Assembly: GCF_002356315.1 (NCBI RefSeq)
Contig: NZ_AP018164.1
Span: 4,526,001 to 4,590,000 of the forward strand
From: Mycobacterium shigaense
Lineage (GTDB): Bacteria > Actinomycetota > Actinomycetes > Mycobacteriales > Mycobacteriaceae
DNA: 64,000 bases
Reading direction: 5' to 3'
In this document: positions 8,429 to 16,058 of the stretch, piece after piece
Position numbering within the stretch: the first letter of the stretch is position 1
How the letters are laid out: each line of letters opens with the position of its first letter
Position numbers and translations under genes: made by a program
Notes under the pieces: generated by a model
What the model was told of the DNA's origin: nothing
Database searches by the model: none
Seen by the model: only the letters and a program-made list of their open reading frames with translations

Positions 8429-9793
8429 GTGAGCTGCCTTGTTCTCAGGCGATGTCAAGCCGCGATCGTCGCGTTGCTGGCGCTTTCGCTGGCCGGCGCG
8501 ATATTGGTCGCAATCCTCTACCGATCACTGCTGGACGCTGTCGATGATGCCACCGAGGCCCGAGTGCGCAGCATCGTCGAAGAACTCCACTCCGAACCTC
8601 CCGGAAGGCTCGACAGCGCCCTGCTGGCCACGGACCAACACGTGGTTGCGGTACAAGTAATCGCACCCGATGGCAAGGTGATCAGCCGGTCCGGGCTCGC
8701 CTCGAACAATGCGTTGATCCCCGTTGCGCAGTTCGACGGCAACTTGCGCCGCGGCATTCCCGACGACGAAGTGCCCACTGACAATATGCGGATCAGCGGT
8801 CAACGGGTCGGCACTCCGACCGGCCAGTACACGGTGCTGGTCGGCGGGGGCAGCGAGGCGGTCGAGGCGACCGCACGAACCGTCGCACTGCTCTTCGCTT
8901 GCGGCGCACCGCTAATAATCGCGGTAGCAGCAGCCGCAAGCTACTGGCTGGTCCGCCGATCGTTGCAATCCGTCGACGCAATCCGCAGCAGGGTTGCCGA
9001 CATCTCGGCTTCGGACTTGGCCGAACGGGTTCCCGTCCCGACCAGCCGAGACGAGATTTCGGCCCTGGCGGTCACCATGAACGAAATGCTGGCGCGTATC
9101 GAAGCCAGCCACCGCATGCAAAAGCGCTTCGTCAGCGACGCGTCTCATGAACTGCGCGGCCCGCTGGCCACCATCATCTCGGGACTGGAAGTCGCTGAGG
9201 CCCATCCGGAACTACTCGACGCGGAGCTGGCGGTCGGCACCCTACTTCCCGAGGCGCATCGGATGCGCGCGTTGATCGAGGACCTGCTCCTGCTGGCCCG
9301 CGCCTATGAACAACGCCTGGTGTTGCGCAACGAGCCGATCCTGCTCGGCGATCTCGCCGAGGTCGAGGCCACTCGCGCGCAGCGTGAGACCGGATGCGAG
9401 ATCTACACCGACATCTCTTCGGCACGCCTGATCGGTGACCCGTCCGCGATGGGACGGGTAATCCGTAACCTCGTGGAAAATGCTGTCCGCCATGCGAAAT
9501 CCCGTATCGACGTCCGGGTGAGCAGCCGAGGCGGCGCTGCGGTGCTCACCGTCAGCGACGACGGCCCGGGCATCGCCCCGGCCGATCGAGGCCGGGTGTT
9601 CGAACGGTTCGTGCGACTGGACGAAGCTCGCGCCCGCAGCGGCGGCGGCACCGGCCTGGGCTTGGCGATCGTCGCCGAGGTCGTGGCCGCGCACGGTGGC
9701 AGGGTTACGATCGACGACCGGCCCGGCGGTGGAACCGCGATGACCGTAACGCTGCCGCAGCCGGCGAATCGCAAGGCCAGTGGAGCGAGCTGA
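8429..9793 (+). CDS. Sensor histidine kinase
   Basis: 454 residues. Two membrane segments (about residues 8-30 and 150-172) enclose an extracellular domain, followed by a HAMP linker, the H-box SDASHELRGPLATI with the phospho-acceptor His, the N-box NLVENAVRHA, and G-boxes DDGPGIAP and GGTGLGLAIV. This is a complete HPK of the EnvZ/OmpR class. It is convergent with a response regulator gene at 10084-10753 that carries a frameshift in its DNA-binding domain, so the system may be disabled. GTG start with GAAGG seven bases before; the signal sensed is unknown. Confidence 0.93.
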   Translation: MSCLVLRRCQAAIVALLALSLAGAILVAILYRSLLDAVDDATEARVRSIVEELHSEPPGRLDSALLATDQHVVAVQVIAPDGKVISRSGLASNNALIPVAQFDGNLRRGIPDDEVPTDNMRISGQRVGTPTGQYTVLVGGGSEAVEATARTVALLFACGAPLIIAVAAAASYWLVRRSLQSVDAIRSRVADISASDLAERVPVPTSRDEISALAVTMNEMLARIEASHRMQKRFVSDASHELRGPLATIISGLEVAEAHPELLDAELAVGTLLPEAHRMRALIEDLLLLARAYEQRLVLRNEPILLGDLAEVEATRAQRETGCEIYTDISSARLIGDPSAMGRVIRNLVENAVRHAKSRIDVRVSSRGGAAVLTVSDDGPGIAPADRGRVFERFVRLDEARARSGGGTGLGLAIVAEVVAAHGGRVTIDDRPGGGTAMTVTLPQPANRKASGAS

Positions 9794-10064
9794 GCAACGT
9801 ATCCAGCGCACGGGTTTCGGCTGCCGGGTCAGGATGGGCCGCCCGCAGGGCGGTCAGCGCGGGGTTGGTTTGCCGGTCAAGGACGGTCCGGGCTTTTCCG
9901 TCCATCGAGCGTAGGCTGGGTTCGGCTTCTTCCCAAGCGATTTCGAGATCTTCGATGCGGTCGCGGGTGCAGCTTTGAACGTCTCCCTGCACCTCGGCCA
10001 GCATGCCTTTGGCGATGGCCCGGAACTTCGCGATATCGACGGTCGGAAAGGGGTGCAACGGCAT
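9705..10064 (-). CDS. Hypothetical protein, probably a displaced domain
   Basis: 119 residues. It starts 20 bp after the frameshift-corrected stop of the response regulator, same strand. Residues 20-95 (DLEIAWEEAEPSLRSMDG, then LTALRAAHPDPAAETRALD) look like a helical domain of secreted actinobacterial proteins that I know only as hypothetical. The last ~30 residues are antisense to the 3' end of the histidine kinase (88-nt overlap) and look random, which suggests that the original 3' end has been lost by rearrangement. No ribosome binding site is evident. Confidence 0.4.
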   Translation of the reverse strand: MPLHPFPTVDIAKFRAIAKGMLAEVQGDVQSCTRDRIEDLEIAWEEAEPSLRSMDGKARTVLDRQTNPALTALRAAHPDPAAETRALDTLLSSLHWPCDSPAAAALRSSRFHRRAGRRS

Positions 10065-10083
10065 CGCTAAGATGGGCTTTCAC

Positions 10084-10753
10084 TCAGCCGCTCAAGCGGT
10101 AGCCGACTCCGCGAAGGGTCTCAATGGTGTTGGTGTCAAAGGGAATATCGATCTTACGACGCAGGTAACCCATGTATACCTCGACGACGTTGTCGGGACC
10201 CTGATGGTGGGCATTCCCAAACGTTTTGCAAGATCTCGGCTTTCGTCACGACAACGTCCTTTTTGCGCATCAGGAACTCCAACAACCCGTACTCACGGGG
10301 GGTCAGCGAGATCGGAGCGGAGCCACGTTGCACCGTGTGTCGCGCGGGATCAAGCGACAGCGTTCCCGCCGTCATCACGACGGGCCGCTCCGGAGCGCCG
10401 CGCCGCACCAGGGCGCGCAGGCGGGCCACCAGCACCCGGAACGAAAACGGTTTCGTCAGATAGTCATCCGCGCCGAGATCGAACGCATCGGTCTCGTCAT
10501 ACTCACCATCCTTCGCGGTGAGCATCAGCACAGGTGTCCAAACATCTCGCGCCCGCATGCGGCGCAGCACCTCATATCCGCTGTGCCCCGGCAACATGAT
10601 GTCGAGAATCACCACGTCGAAGCTGTTCTCGATCGCCTCGTGCAAGCCTTCGATGCCCGTGCCGACGGGCACCACGACAAAACCCTCGGCCTTCAGCCCC
10701 ATGGACAACGTCGCCGACAGGCGCGCCTCGTCCTCGACCAGCAAGACCCTCAT
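10084..10753 (-). pseudogene. OmpR-family response regulator with a frameshift
   Basis: The receiver domain is intact (MRVLLVEDEARLSATL, phospho-acceptor Asp in VVILDIMLPGHSG, TAKDG, DYLTKPF), and the winged helix begins normally (LTPREYGLLEFLMRK, TKAEILQNVWE). At about 10211-10216 the frame shifts; the original frame ends in unrelated residues and stops at 10154. In the next frame the expected tail continues: DNVVEVYMGYLRRKID, TLRGVGYRLSG, stop at 10084. One extra base explains it. As read, the recognition helix and wing are lost, so DNA binding should fail. Either a real mutation or a sequence error. Partner of the kinase at 8429. Confidence 0.85.
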
Positions 10754-10800
10754 ATCGGTACGCTACGTCGCACGCCGGGCGCGCGAAAGGCAGGACGGGG

Positions 10801-11610
10801 TCATGCGTTTGGCTCCACCGCGTCGCCGACGGACTGCCGATCGGGGTCGACGTGTCCCGGATGGCGTTCAGGGCGTTGCGGCAAGGCGATGAGCAGCACG
10901 ACGATCACCGCGGCCAGGGCGGCCGAGGCCAGCGGGCGACTCAGGGCCAGGCCGCCGTCGGCGACGGGCTTGTCCAGGAAGTCGCCCACCGTCGCGCCGA
11001 GCGGCCGGGTCAGGATGAATGCCACCCAAAACAGGGCGACACGGGAGATGCCGGTCCAGTAGTACAGCGCCACGACAGCCAGCAGTGCCGCGCCGAACAC
11101 CAGCGCGCCGCGCTCGTAGCCAAATCCCCTCGTGTCGGCGAGCCAATCGCCCAGCGCGGTGCCGAGCGTCTGGGAGAACGTGATGGTTGCCCAGTAGAAC
11201 GCCTCCACCCTGGGCGTCAAGACCGTGCTGACCGAGACCGATCCCTGTGACCATCGCCAAAGCCCCAGGGTCACCAACAGACAGGCCAGCAAGAGCAGCG
11301 ATCCGCCCGTGTAGCCGATGCCGAGCGACCGGTCGGCGAAATCGGCCAGTACCGTGCCGAACGTCGTCGAGGCGACAATCGTCGCCCAGTACAGAACCGC
11401 GTGGAAACGCTTGGCGAAGATCTGCGCGGCAACCAGCGTCACCAACGTGAAGCCGAAGATCGCCACTCCGGCGGCGTAACCCCAATCGAGGGTCATCGTG
11501 ACGGTATCGCCGCCGGTCTCGCCGAGCGTCGTGGCGAACACCTTGATCACCCAGAAGCCGAGGGTGACGGCCGGCACCTTGGTCAGCGCCCGTTTCGTCG
11601 CGTCGTGCAT
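10801..11610 (-). CDS. COG4705-like repeat membrane protein
   Basis: 269 residues from ATG 11610 (GGAGGG upstream). The protein is almost entirely hydrophobic helices, in repeated units that each contain a TLG/TFG..GD or ..AD pattern: FATTLGETGGD, STTFGTVLADF, SQTLGTALGDW, TRPLGATVGDF. I know such proteins as COG4705 predicted membrane proteins, frequently next to two-component genes; the substrate or role is unestablished. It lies upstream of the response regulator on the same strand with 47 bp between. A direct repeat at 11668-11686 shared with the kinase promoter suggests common control. Confidence 0.8.
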   Translation of the reverse strand: MHDATKRALTKVPAVTLGFWVIKVFATTLGETGGDTVTMTLDWGYAAGVAIFGFTLVTLVAAQIFAKRFHAVLYWATIVASTTFGTVLADFADRSLGIGYTGGSLLLLACLLVTLGLWRWSQGSVSVSTVLTPRVEAFYWATITFSQTLGTALGDWLADTRGFGYERGALVFGAALLAVVALYYWTGISRVALFWVAFILTRPLGATVGDFLDKPVADGGLALSRPLASAALAAVIVVLLIALPQRPERHPGHVDPDRQSVGDAVEPNA

Positions 11611-11667
11611 CGGGGTGACCCTCCGGTCGTGTTCGCATGGACAGGCGACCACATGCTGACGTAGCCG

Positions 11668-11686
11668 CGCTGAGAAATCGCTGAGA
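11668..11686. promoter_or_regulatory. 11-bp-period direct repeat CGCTGAGA
   Basis: CGCTGAGA-aat-CGCTGAGA is an exact repeat of 8 bp at 11-bp spacing, 58-76 bp upstream of the COG4705-like gene (opposite strand reads TCTCAGCG twice). It matches the repeat before the kinase at 8404. Confidence 0.5.
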
Positions 11687-11993
11687 CCGGCCTTTCGGTG
11701 ACAGTTTCCGAAGAACTGTAAAGCCGACCCGCGCTGGGTGTCCAAGCCGCCAGGCCATTCGAAGCAACCTCGCCGCGGCAGCTGTCTGTCCCCAAAGAAC
11801 CCGGAGAATGATATTATCCGGATTGAGAACGACAATTGCTTCGCCAATGGTAATACCGGCCCCCAACAGGGAAGATAGCTAACCGAGATGCTTACCGGAA
11901 ACCCACCGAACGACGGCCGAAAAGAATGTTAGATTATCTATATTATGATCAGGTTTGGCTCACCTTGGCTACCGGAACCGTAGGGTGGCCGTC
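11687..11993. other. Intergenic region with operator
   Basis: Region between the leftward COG4705-like gene and the rightward amidohydrolase operon. No gene is supported. It contains the GAGAAT-type palindrome at 11802-11820 and AT-rich stretches at 11920-11947 that could hold the promoter of the amidohydrolase operon. Confidence 0.5.
11802..11820. promoter_or_regulatory. GAGAAT-N3-ATTCTC operator, one mismatch
   Basis: CGGAGAAT-GAT-ATTATCCG is an 8-3-8 inverted repeat with a single mismatch (ATTATC for ATTCTC). It is about 175 bp upstream of the amidohydrolase operon. Confidence 0.55.
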
Positions 11994-13085
11994 GTGATCC
12001 AGCACGTTGACGGGACACGCACGCCGCTGATCGACGCGAGCGTGCACATCTTCTTCCCGTCGAGCAAAGCTTTGCGGAAAGTGTTGCGCGAGCCGTTCAA
12101 GAGCCGCGGCTTCCCGGATTACGAGATGGACTGGTACGGCGCTCCCGGCGGGGAGTACGCGCCCAACACCGAGGGCCCCGACGGCCAGTATCCCGGCTCG
12201 GATCCGGGATACGTTGCCCACGAACTGTTCACGAAGCGGGGAGTCGACGTCGCGGTCCTGCACCCGATGGGGCGGGGCATCATGCCGGACCGGCACCTGG
12301 GCAGCGCCCTGCACGCCGCGCACAACGAGATGCTGGTGTCGGACTGGCTGGAGTCCGCCGAATTCGGCGACAAGTTCCGCGGGACCATCCGGGTGAATCC
12401 CGATGACATCCCCGGTGCGTTGCGCGAGATCGAGAAATGGGGCTCGCACCCTCGCGTGGTGCAGATCGGCGTGCCGCTGCAATCCCGCGAGCTTTTCGGC
12501 AAGCCACAGTTCTGGCCGATCTGGGAGGCCGCGGTCGACGCGGGCCTACCGGTCGCGGTGCACATCGAAGTGGGCAACGGGATCATGTTCCCGCCCACTC
12601 CGTCGGGTAACACTCGCACCTACGAGCAGTACGTCAGCTTCATGGCGCTGAACTACATCTACCACCTGATGAACATGATCGCCGAGGGCGTGTTCGAGCG
12701 ATTCGCCAGCCTGAAATTCGTCTGGGCCGACGGCGCGGCGGACCTGGTGACACCGTTCATCTGGCGGATGGACACGTTCGGCCGGCCGCACCTCGAGCAG
12801 ACGCCATGGGCGCCGCGCATCCCCAGCGATTACCTGCCCGGGCACGTCTATTTCGTCCAGGGCAGCCTCGACGGACCCGGCGACGTCGAATTCGCCGGCG
12901 AATGGTTCGGCTTCACCGGCAAGGAAGACATGGTGATGTTCGGATCCAGCTACCCGCATTGGCAATTCGGTGACGCCACGAAGTTGCCCAGGGCACTGTC
13001 CGCCGAACAGCGCGACAAGTTGTGCTGGCGCAACGCAGCGCAGCTGTACGGCATAGACATTCCCGCCGGGGTGGGCGCACAGTAG
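11994..13085 (+). CDS. Amidohydrolase-2 family protein lacking catalytic residues
   Basis: About 363 residues; start chosen at GTG 11994 (alternative GTG 11985), where similarity begins (IDASVHIFF). Overall fold as in ACMSD/gamma-resorcylate decarboxylase-type metal enzymes of mycobacteria. However, the N-terminal metal motif reads D-A-S-V-H where relatives have D-x-D-x-H or HxH, and the C-terminal catalytic Asp (SSDYPHW in the next gene) is Ser319 in FGSSYPHW. The region PVAVHIEVGNG keeps one histidine. I infer a poor or non-catalytic paralogue. It is followed 30 bp later by an intact relative, suggesting a hetero-oligomer. First gene of a rightward operon behind a GAGAAT-type operator. Confidence 0.82.
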   Translation: MIQHVDGTRTPLIDASVHIFFPSSKALRKVLREPFKSRGFPDYEMDWYGAPGGEYAPNTEGPDGQYPGSDPGYVAHELFTKRGVDVAVLHPMGRGIMPDRHLGSALHAAHNEMLVSDWLESAEFGDKFRGTIRVNPDDIPGALREIEKWGSHPRVVQIGVPLQSRELFGKPQFWPIWEAAVDAGLPVAVHIEVGNGIMFPPTPSGNTRTYEQYVSFMALNYIYHLMNMIAEGVFERFASLKFVWADGAADLVTPFIWRMDTFGRPHLEQTPWAPRIPSDYLPGHVYFVQGSLDGPGDVEFAGEWFGFTGKEDMVMFGSSYPHWQFGDATKLPRALSAEQRDKLCWRNAAQLYGIDIPAGVGAQ

Positions 13086-13115
13086 GAGACAAGACGTGAC
13101 ACTGAGGAGCTTCAG

Positions 13116-14261
13116 ATGACGTTGACCCATTCGCAGGAGCGGGTTCCCGCCACAGAGCGCATAGCCGTCCGGTGCGTCGACTCGGATGTCCACCCGGCGC
13201 CCAAGCGCGGCGAGCTGGTCCCGTACATCCCCGAGCCCTGGCGCAGCAAGTACTTCCTCAACCGCCACGTGGGTGAGCTGATCTACTACGACGCCCCCGA
13301 TTACGCCCACTCCTACGCGATGCGCGTGGACACCTTCCCCGCCAACGGCGAGTTCCCCTGCAGCGACCCAGATCTCGCGTTCCGCCAGCTGATCATGGAG
13401 GCCGGCTCCGACATCGCGATCCTGGAGCCGGCCGCCTACCCGGCGCGCCTGCCCGAGGCGCAGCACGCGATGTCGTACGCGCTGAACGACTGGCAGGCCA
13501 ATCACTGGCTGGACAGCCATAACAACTGGCACGAGCGTTGGCGTGGTTCGATTTGCCTCGCCATCGAACAGCCGGAAGAGGCCGTGCACGAGATCGAGCG
13601 CTGGGCCGGGCATCCCTTCATGGCGCAGATCCTGATCAAGGCAGAGCCGAAGCCGTCCTGGGGCCATCCCAAGTACGACCCGATCTGGGCGGCGGCCACC
13701 AAGCACGACATCACCGTCAGCTGCCACCTGTCGCGCAGCCAGTACGACGAGCTACCGATCCCGCCGGTGGGATTCCCCAGCTATAACCACGACTTCATGG
13801 TCACCTACTCGCTGCTGGCCGCCAATCAGGTGATGAGCCTGATCTTCGACGGCGTCTTCGACCGCTTCCCGACGCTGCGCATCGTTTTCGTCGAACACGC
13901 CTTCACCTGGATCCTGCCGCTGATGTGGCGCATGGACGCCATCTACGAAGCGCGCAAGTCTTACGTCGACATCAAGCGCAAGCCGTCGGAGTACGTCAAG
14001 GACCACATCAAGTTCACCACCCAGCCGCTGGACTACCCCGAAGACAAGACCGAGCTGACCCGCGCCCTGGAATGGATGGAATGCGAAAAGATCCTGCTGT
14101 TCTCCTCCGACTACCCGCACTGGACGTTCGACGATCCGCGCTGGTTGGTCAAGCACCTCCCCAAGTACGCCAGGGACGCGGTGATGTACAAGAACGGCAT
14201 CGCGACCTATCACCTGCCCGAGACCGTTCCGGTTCTCGAGGGCCAAGTCCGGGTGCTCTGA
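13116..14261 (+). CDS. Amidohydrolase-2 family metal-dependent hydrolase
   Basis: 381 residues, ATG with GAGGAG upstream. Intact family motifs: RCVDSDVHPAPK near residue 18 (DxH metal site), a central CHLSRSQYDE with histidine, and FSSDYPHWTFDDP with the catalytic Asp near residue 324. Family members cleave C-C, C-N or C-O bonds (for example decarboxylases such as ACMSD). It sits between a degenerate relative and a Rieske ferredoxin and an alpha/beta hydrolase; all four are within short distances and likely one transcript. The same family occurs at 29635 and 48409 in other operons of the window. Confidence 0.9.
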   Translation: MTLTHSQERVPATERIAVRCVDSDVHPAPKRGELVPYIPEPWRSKYFLNRHVGELIYYDAPDYAHSYAMRVDTFPANGEFPCSDPDLAFRQLIMEAGSDIAILEPAAYPARLPEAQHAMSYALNDWQANHWLDSHNNWHERWRGSICLAIEQPEEAVHEIERWAGHPFMAQILIKAEPKPSWGHPKYDPIWAAATKHDITVSCHLSRSQYDELPIPPVGFPSYNHDFMVTYSLLAANQVMSLIFDGVFDRFPTLRIVFVEHAFTWILPLMWRMDAIYEARKSYVDIKRKPSEYVKDHIKFTTQPLDYPEDKTELTRALEWMECEKILLFSSDYPHWTFDDPRWLVKHLPKYARDAVMYKNGIATYHLPETVPVLEGQVRVL

Positions 14262-14262
14262 G

Positions 14263-14661
14263 TTGACGGAAGAAACCAAACGGCCCGAGCCCCGACTCGC
14301 CCAGGGCCGCGAGCATGTCGTCGCCACGGTGGACGAAATCCCGCCGGGCAAGCACAAGCTGGTACCGATCGGGCGCCACGGCGTGGGTGTGTACAACGTC
14401 AACGGCTCCTTCTATGCCATCGCGAATTACTGTCCCCACCAAGGGGGACCGCTGTGCTCGGGACGGGCCCGGGGACGCACGATCGTCGATGAGACCGCTC
14501 CGGGTGACTCGGTCATGGTGCGCGACCTGGAATACATCTATTGCCCTTGGCACCAATGGGGTTTCGAGTTGGCCACCGGAACCACCGCGGTCAAGCCCGA
14601 ATGGAGCATCCGCACCTATCCGGTGCGCGTCGTCGGCAACGACGTGCTGGTCCAGGCCTAG
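14263..14661 (+). CDS. Rieske [2Fe-2S] ferredoxin
   Basis: 132 residues, TTG start immediately after the previous stop. The Rieske cluster motif is CPHQGGPLC and CPWHQWGFEL, giving C-x-H and C-x2-H ligands. It is a stand-alone Rieske domain of the nitrite reductase small subunit/ferredoxin type and would transfer electrons to an oxygenase. No Rieske oxygenase is in this operon, but one is at 31875, so a trans role is possible. Alternatively it is a partner of the neighbouring amidohydrolases in a way not known. Confidence 0.9.
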   Translation: MTEETKRPEPRLAQGREHVVATVDEIPPGKHKLVPIGRHGVGVYNVNGSFYAIANYCPHQGGPLCSGRARGRTIVDETAPGDSVMVRDLEYIYCPWHQWGFELATGTTAVKPEWSIRTYPVRVVGNDVLVQA

Positions 14662-14676
14662 ATATAGGAGAGTCGC

Positions 14677-15543
14677 GTGCCTTCAATCGAGATCAACGGG
14701 GGAAACGTTGTCTACGAAATCCTGGGTGGATCAGGTGATCTCATTGCGCTGACCCCGGGCGGACGGTTCAGCAAAGAGATCGAGGGCCTGCGTCCGCTGG
14801 CCGACGCCCTGGCCGCGGGCGGCTACCGGGTCCTGTTGTGGGACCGGCCCAACTGCGGCGCCTCCGACGTCCAGTTCTACGGCCCGAGTGAGTCGCACAT
14901 GCGGGCCGAGACGCTGCACAAGCTGGTGACAGGCCTCGGTTTCGAGCGCTGCATCCTGGCCGGGGGTTCCGGCGGCGCAAGGGATTCCATGCTGACCACG
15001 ATGCTCTACCCGGAGATGGTCACCAAACTCGTCGTGTGGAACATCGTCGGCGGCATCTACGGCACCTTCGTGCTCGGCTCCTTCTACATCATCCCCAGCA
15101 TCCTCGCGGTGCGCGGCACCGGCATGGACGGCGTGGTGAAGGTGCAGGAGTGGCGCGACCGCATCGAGGAGAACCCGAACAACAAGCAGCGCTTCCTCGA
15201 CTTCGACTCCGACGAGTTCCTCAAGGTGATGCTGCGCTGGCTCAACGCGTTCGTCTCCAAGCCCGGGCAGACCATCCCGGGTGTCGAGGACGAGATGTTC
15301 GACCGAATCAAGCTGCCCACGTTGATCATTCGCGGCGGCGAGAACGACATGGATCACCCCAAGCGGACCTCGCTCGAGGTCAGTTGCTTGATCAAGGGAT
15401 CGAAGCTCATCGACCCGCCGTGGCCTGAGGATGCCTGGGAGCGCGCCTCCGAGGACCGCGCGGCCGGCCGGGTCAAGCATTTCAACATGTTCGACACCTG
15501 GGTGCAAGCGGCGCCCGCGATCCTCGAATTCCTGGACTCGTGA
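14677..15543 (+). CDS. Alpha/beta hydrolase
   Basis: 288 residues, GTG start with AGGAGAG seven bases upstream. The oxyanion region is ALTPGGRFS, the LLWDRPNCGASD motif follows strand 4, and the nucleophile elbow is AGGSGGARDS (GxSxG with Ser). The acid Asp is probably in RGGENDMDHP; a catalytic histidine near VKHFNMF is likely. This is a C-C or ester hydrolase of the MhpC/epoxide hydrolase-like group; substrate unknown. It is the last gene of the 11994-15543 run, and a convergent minus-strand gene ends 5 bp later. Confidence 0.88.
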   Translation: MPSIEINGGNVVYEILGGSGDLIALTPGGRFSKEIEGLRPLADALAAGGYRVLLWDRPNCGASDVQFYGPSESHMRAETLHKLVTGLGFERCILAGGSGGARDSMLTTMLYPEMVTKLVVWNIVGGIYGTFVLGSFYIIPSILAVRGTGMDGVVKVQEWRDRIEENPNNKQRFLDFDSDEFLKVMLRWLNAFVSKPGQTIPGVEDEMFDRIKLPTLIIRGGENDMDHPKRTSLEVSCLIKGSKLIDPPWPEDAWERASEDRAAGRVKHFNMFDTWVQAAPAILEFLDS

Positions 15544-15548
15544 TGGAG

Positions 15549-16022
15549 CTACACGGCGCGAATGTGAACCTCGCAGTTGAGCGACGCCTCCAGCGCCGTG
15601 CGTATCCGGCTTTCCGGAATGCGGTCGAGGTCGGACTCCCGCAGTGTCACGTGAACGATGTCGAAGCCTTCGTTACCGGGGGTGCGCTGGATATCACCGG
15701 CGAGGCCGAATGCGGACAGCACGCCGTGCGCGTCGTCGTCGGTTCCCCGGCTGACAAACGTGATAACGCCCGGAACCGGCGTGCCGTTGAACACTTTGGC
15801 GCACAATCCGATTGCAGCGTCCTTGGCCGTGTCGTCGTCTGCGGCCGCAATCAGCACTTCGACTTCGCGACGGCTCACCGGCATGGACGCAAGGTCGTTC
15901 TCGACCACGCCGGCGCCGCCGGCGGCCGCGAGCTCGAGGAGCGCCGCCATGCCGTCGCGTAGTTGCGCGGACGTCAGCACCCCGTCCGGGTCGACGTTGA
16001 CACGCACCACCGCAGTTCGCAT
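15549..16022 (-). CDS. Conserved hypothetical protein
   Basis: 157 residues from ATG 16022. It begins MRTAVVRVNVDPDGVLT and has an alternating alpha/beta pattern (VEVLIAAADDD, VPGVITFVSRG, GFDIVHVTLRE). I do not recognise a named family; no cofactor motif or membrane segment is seen. It is encoded opposite to, and between, two rightward operon segments, with 36 bp to the NuoF-like gene, so its promoter overlaps that of the next gene. Confidence 0.7.
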   Translation of the reverse strand: MRTAVVRVNVDPDGVLTSAQLRDGMAALLELAAAGGAGVVENDLASMPVSRREVEVLIAAADDDTAKDAAIGLCAKVFNGTPVPGVITFVSRGTDDDAHGVLSAFGLAGDIQRTPGNEGFDIVHVTLRESDLDRIPESRIRTALEASLNCEVHIRAV

Positions 16023-16058
16023 GGGCGCAAGCCTAACCAAGACGATGGCAGGCCAGCT

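Noticed and set aside
12546..13727. Long leftward open frame over the two amidohydrolases
   Set aside because: Low-complexity Arg/Val/Asp/His-rich product expected from antisense of a high-GC gene; the opposite strand has clear motifs.
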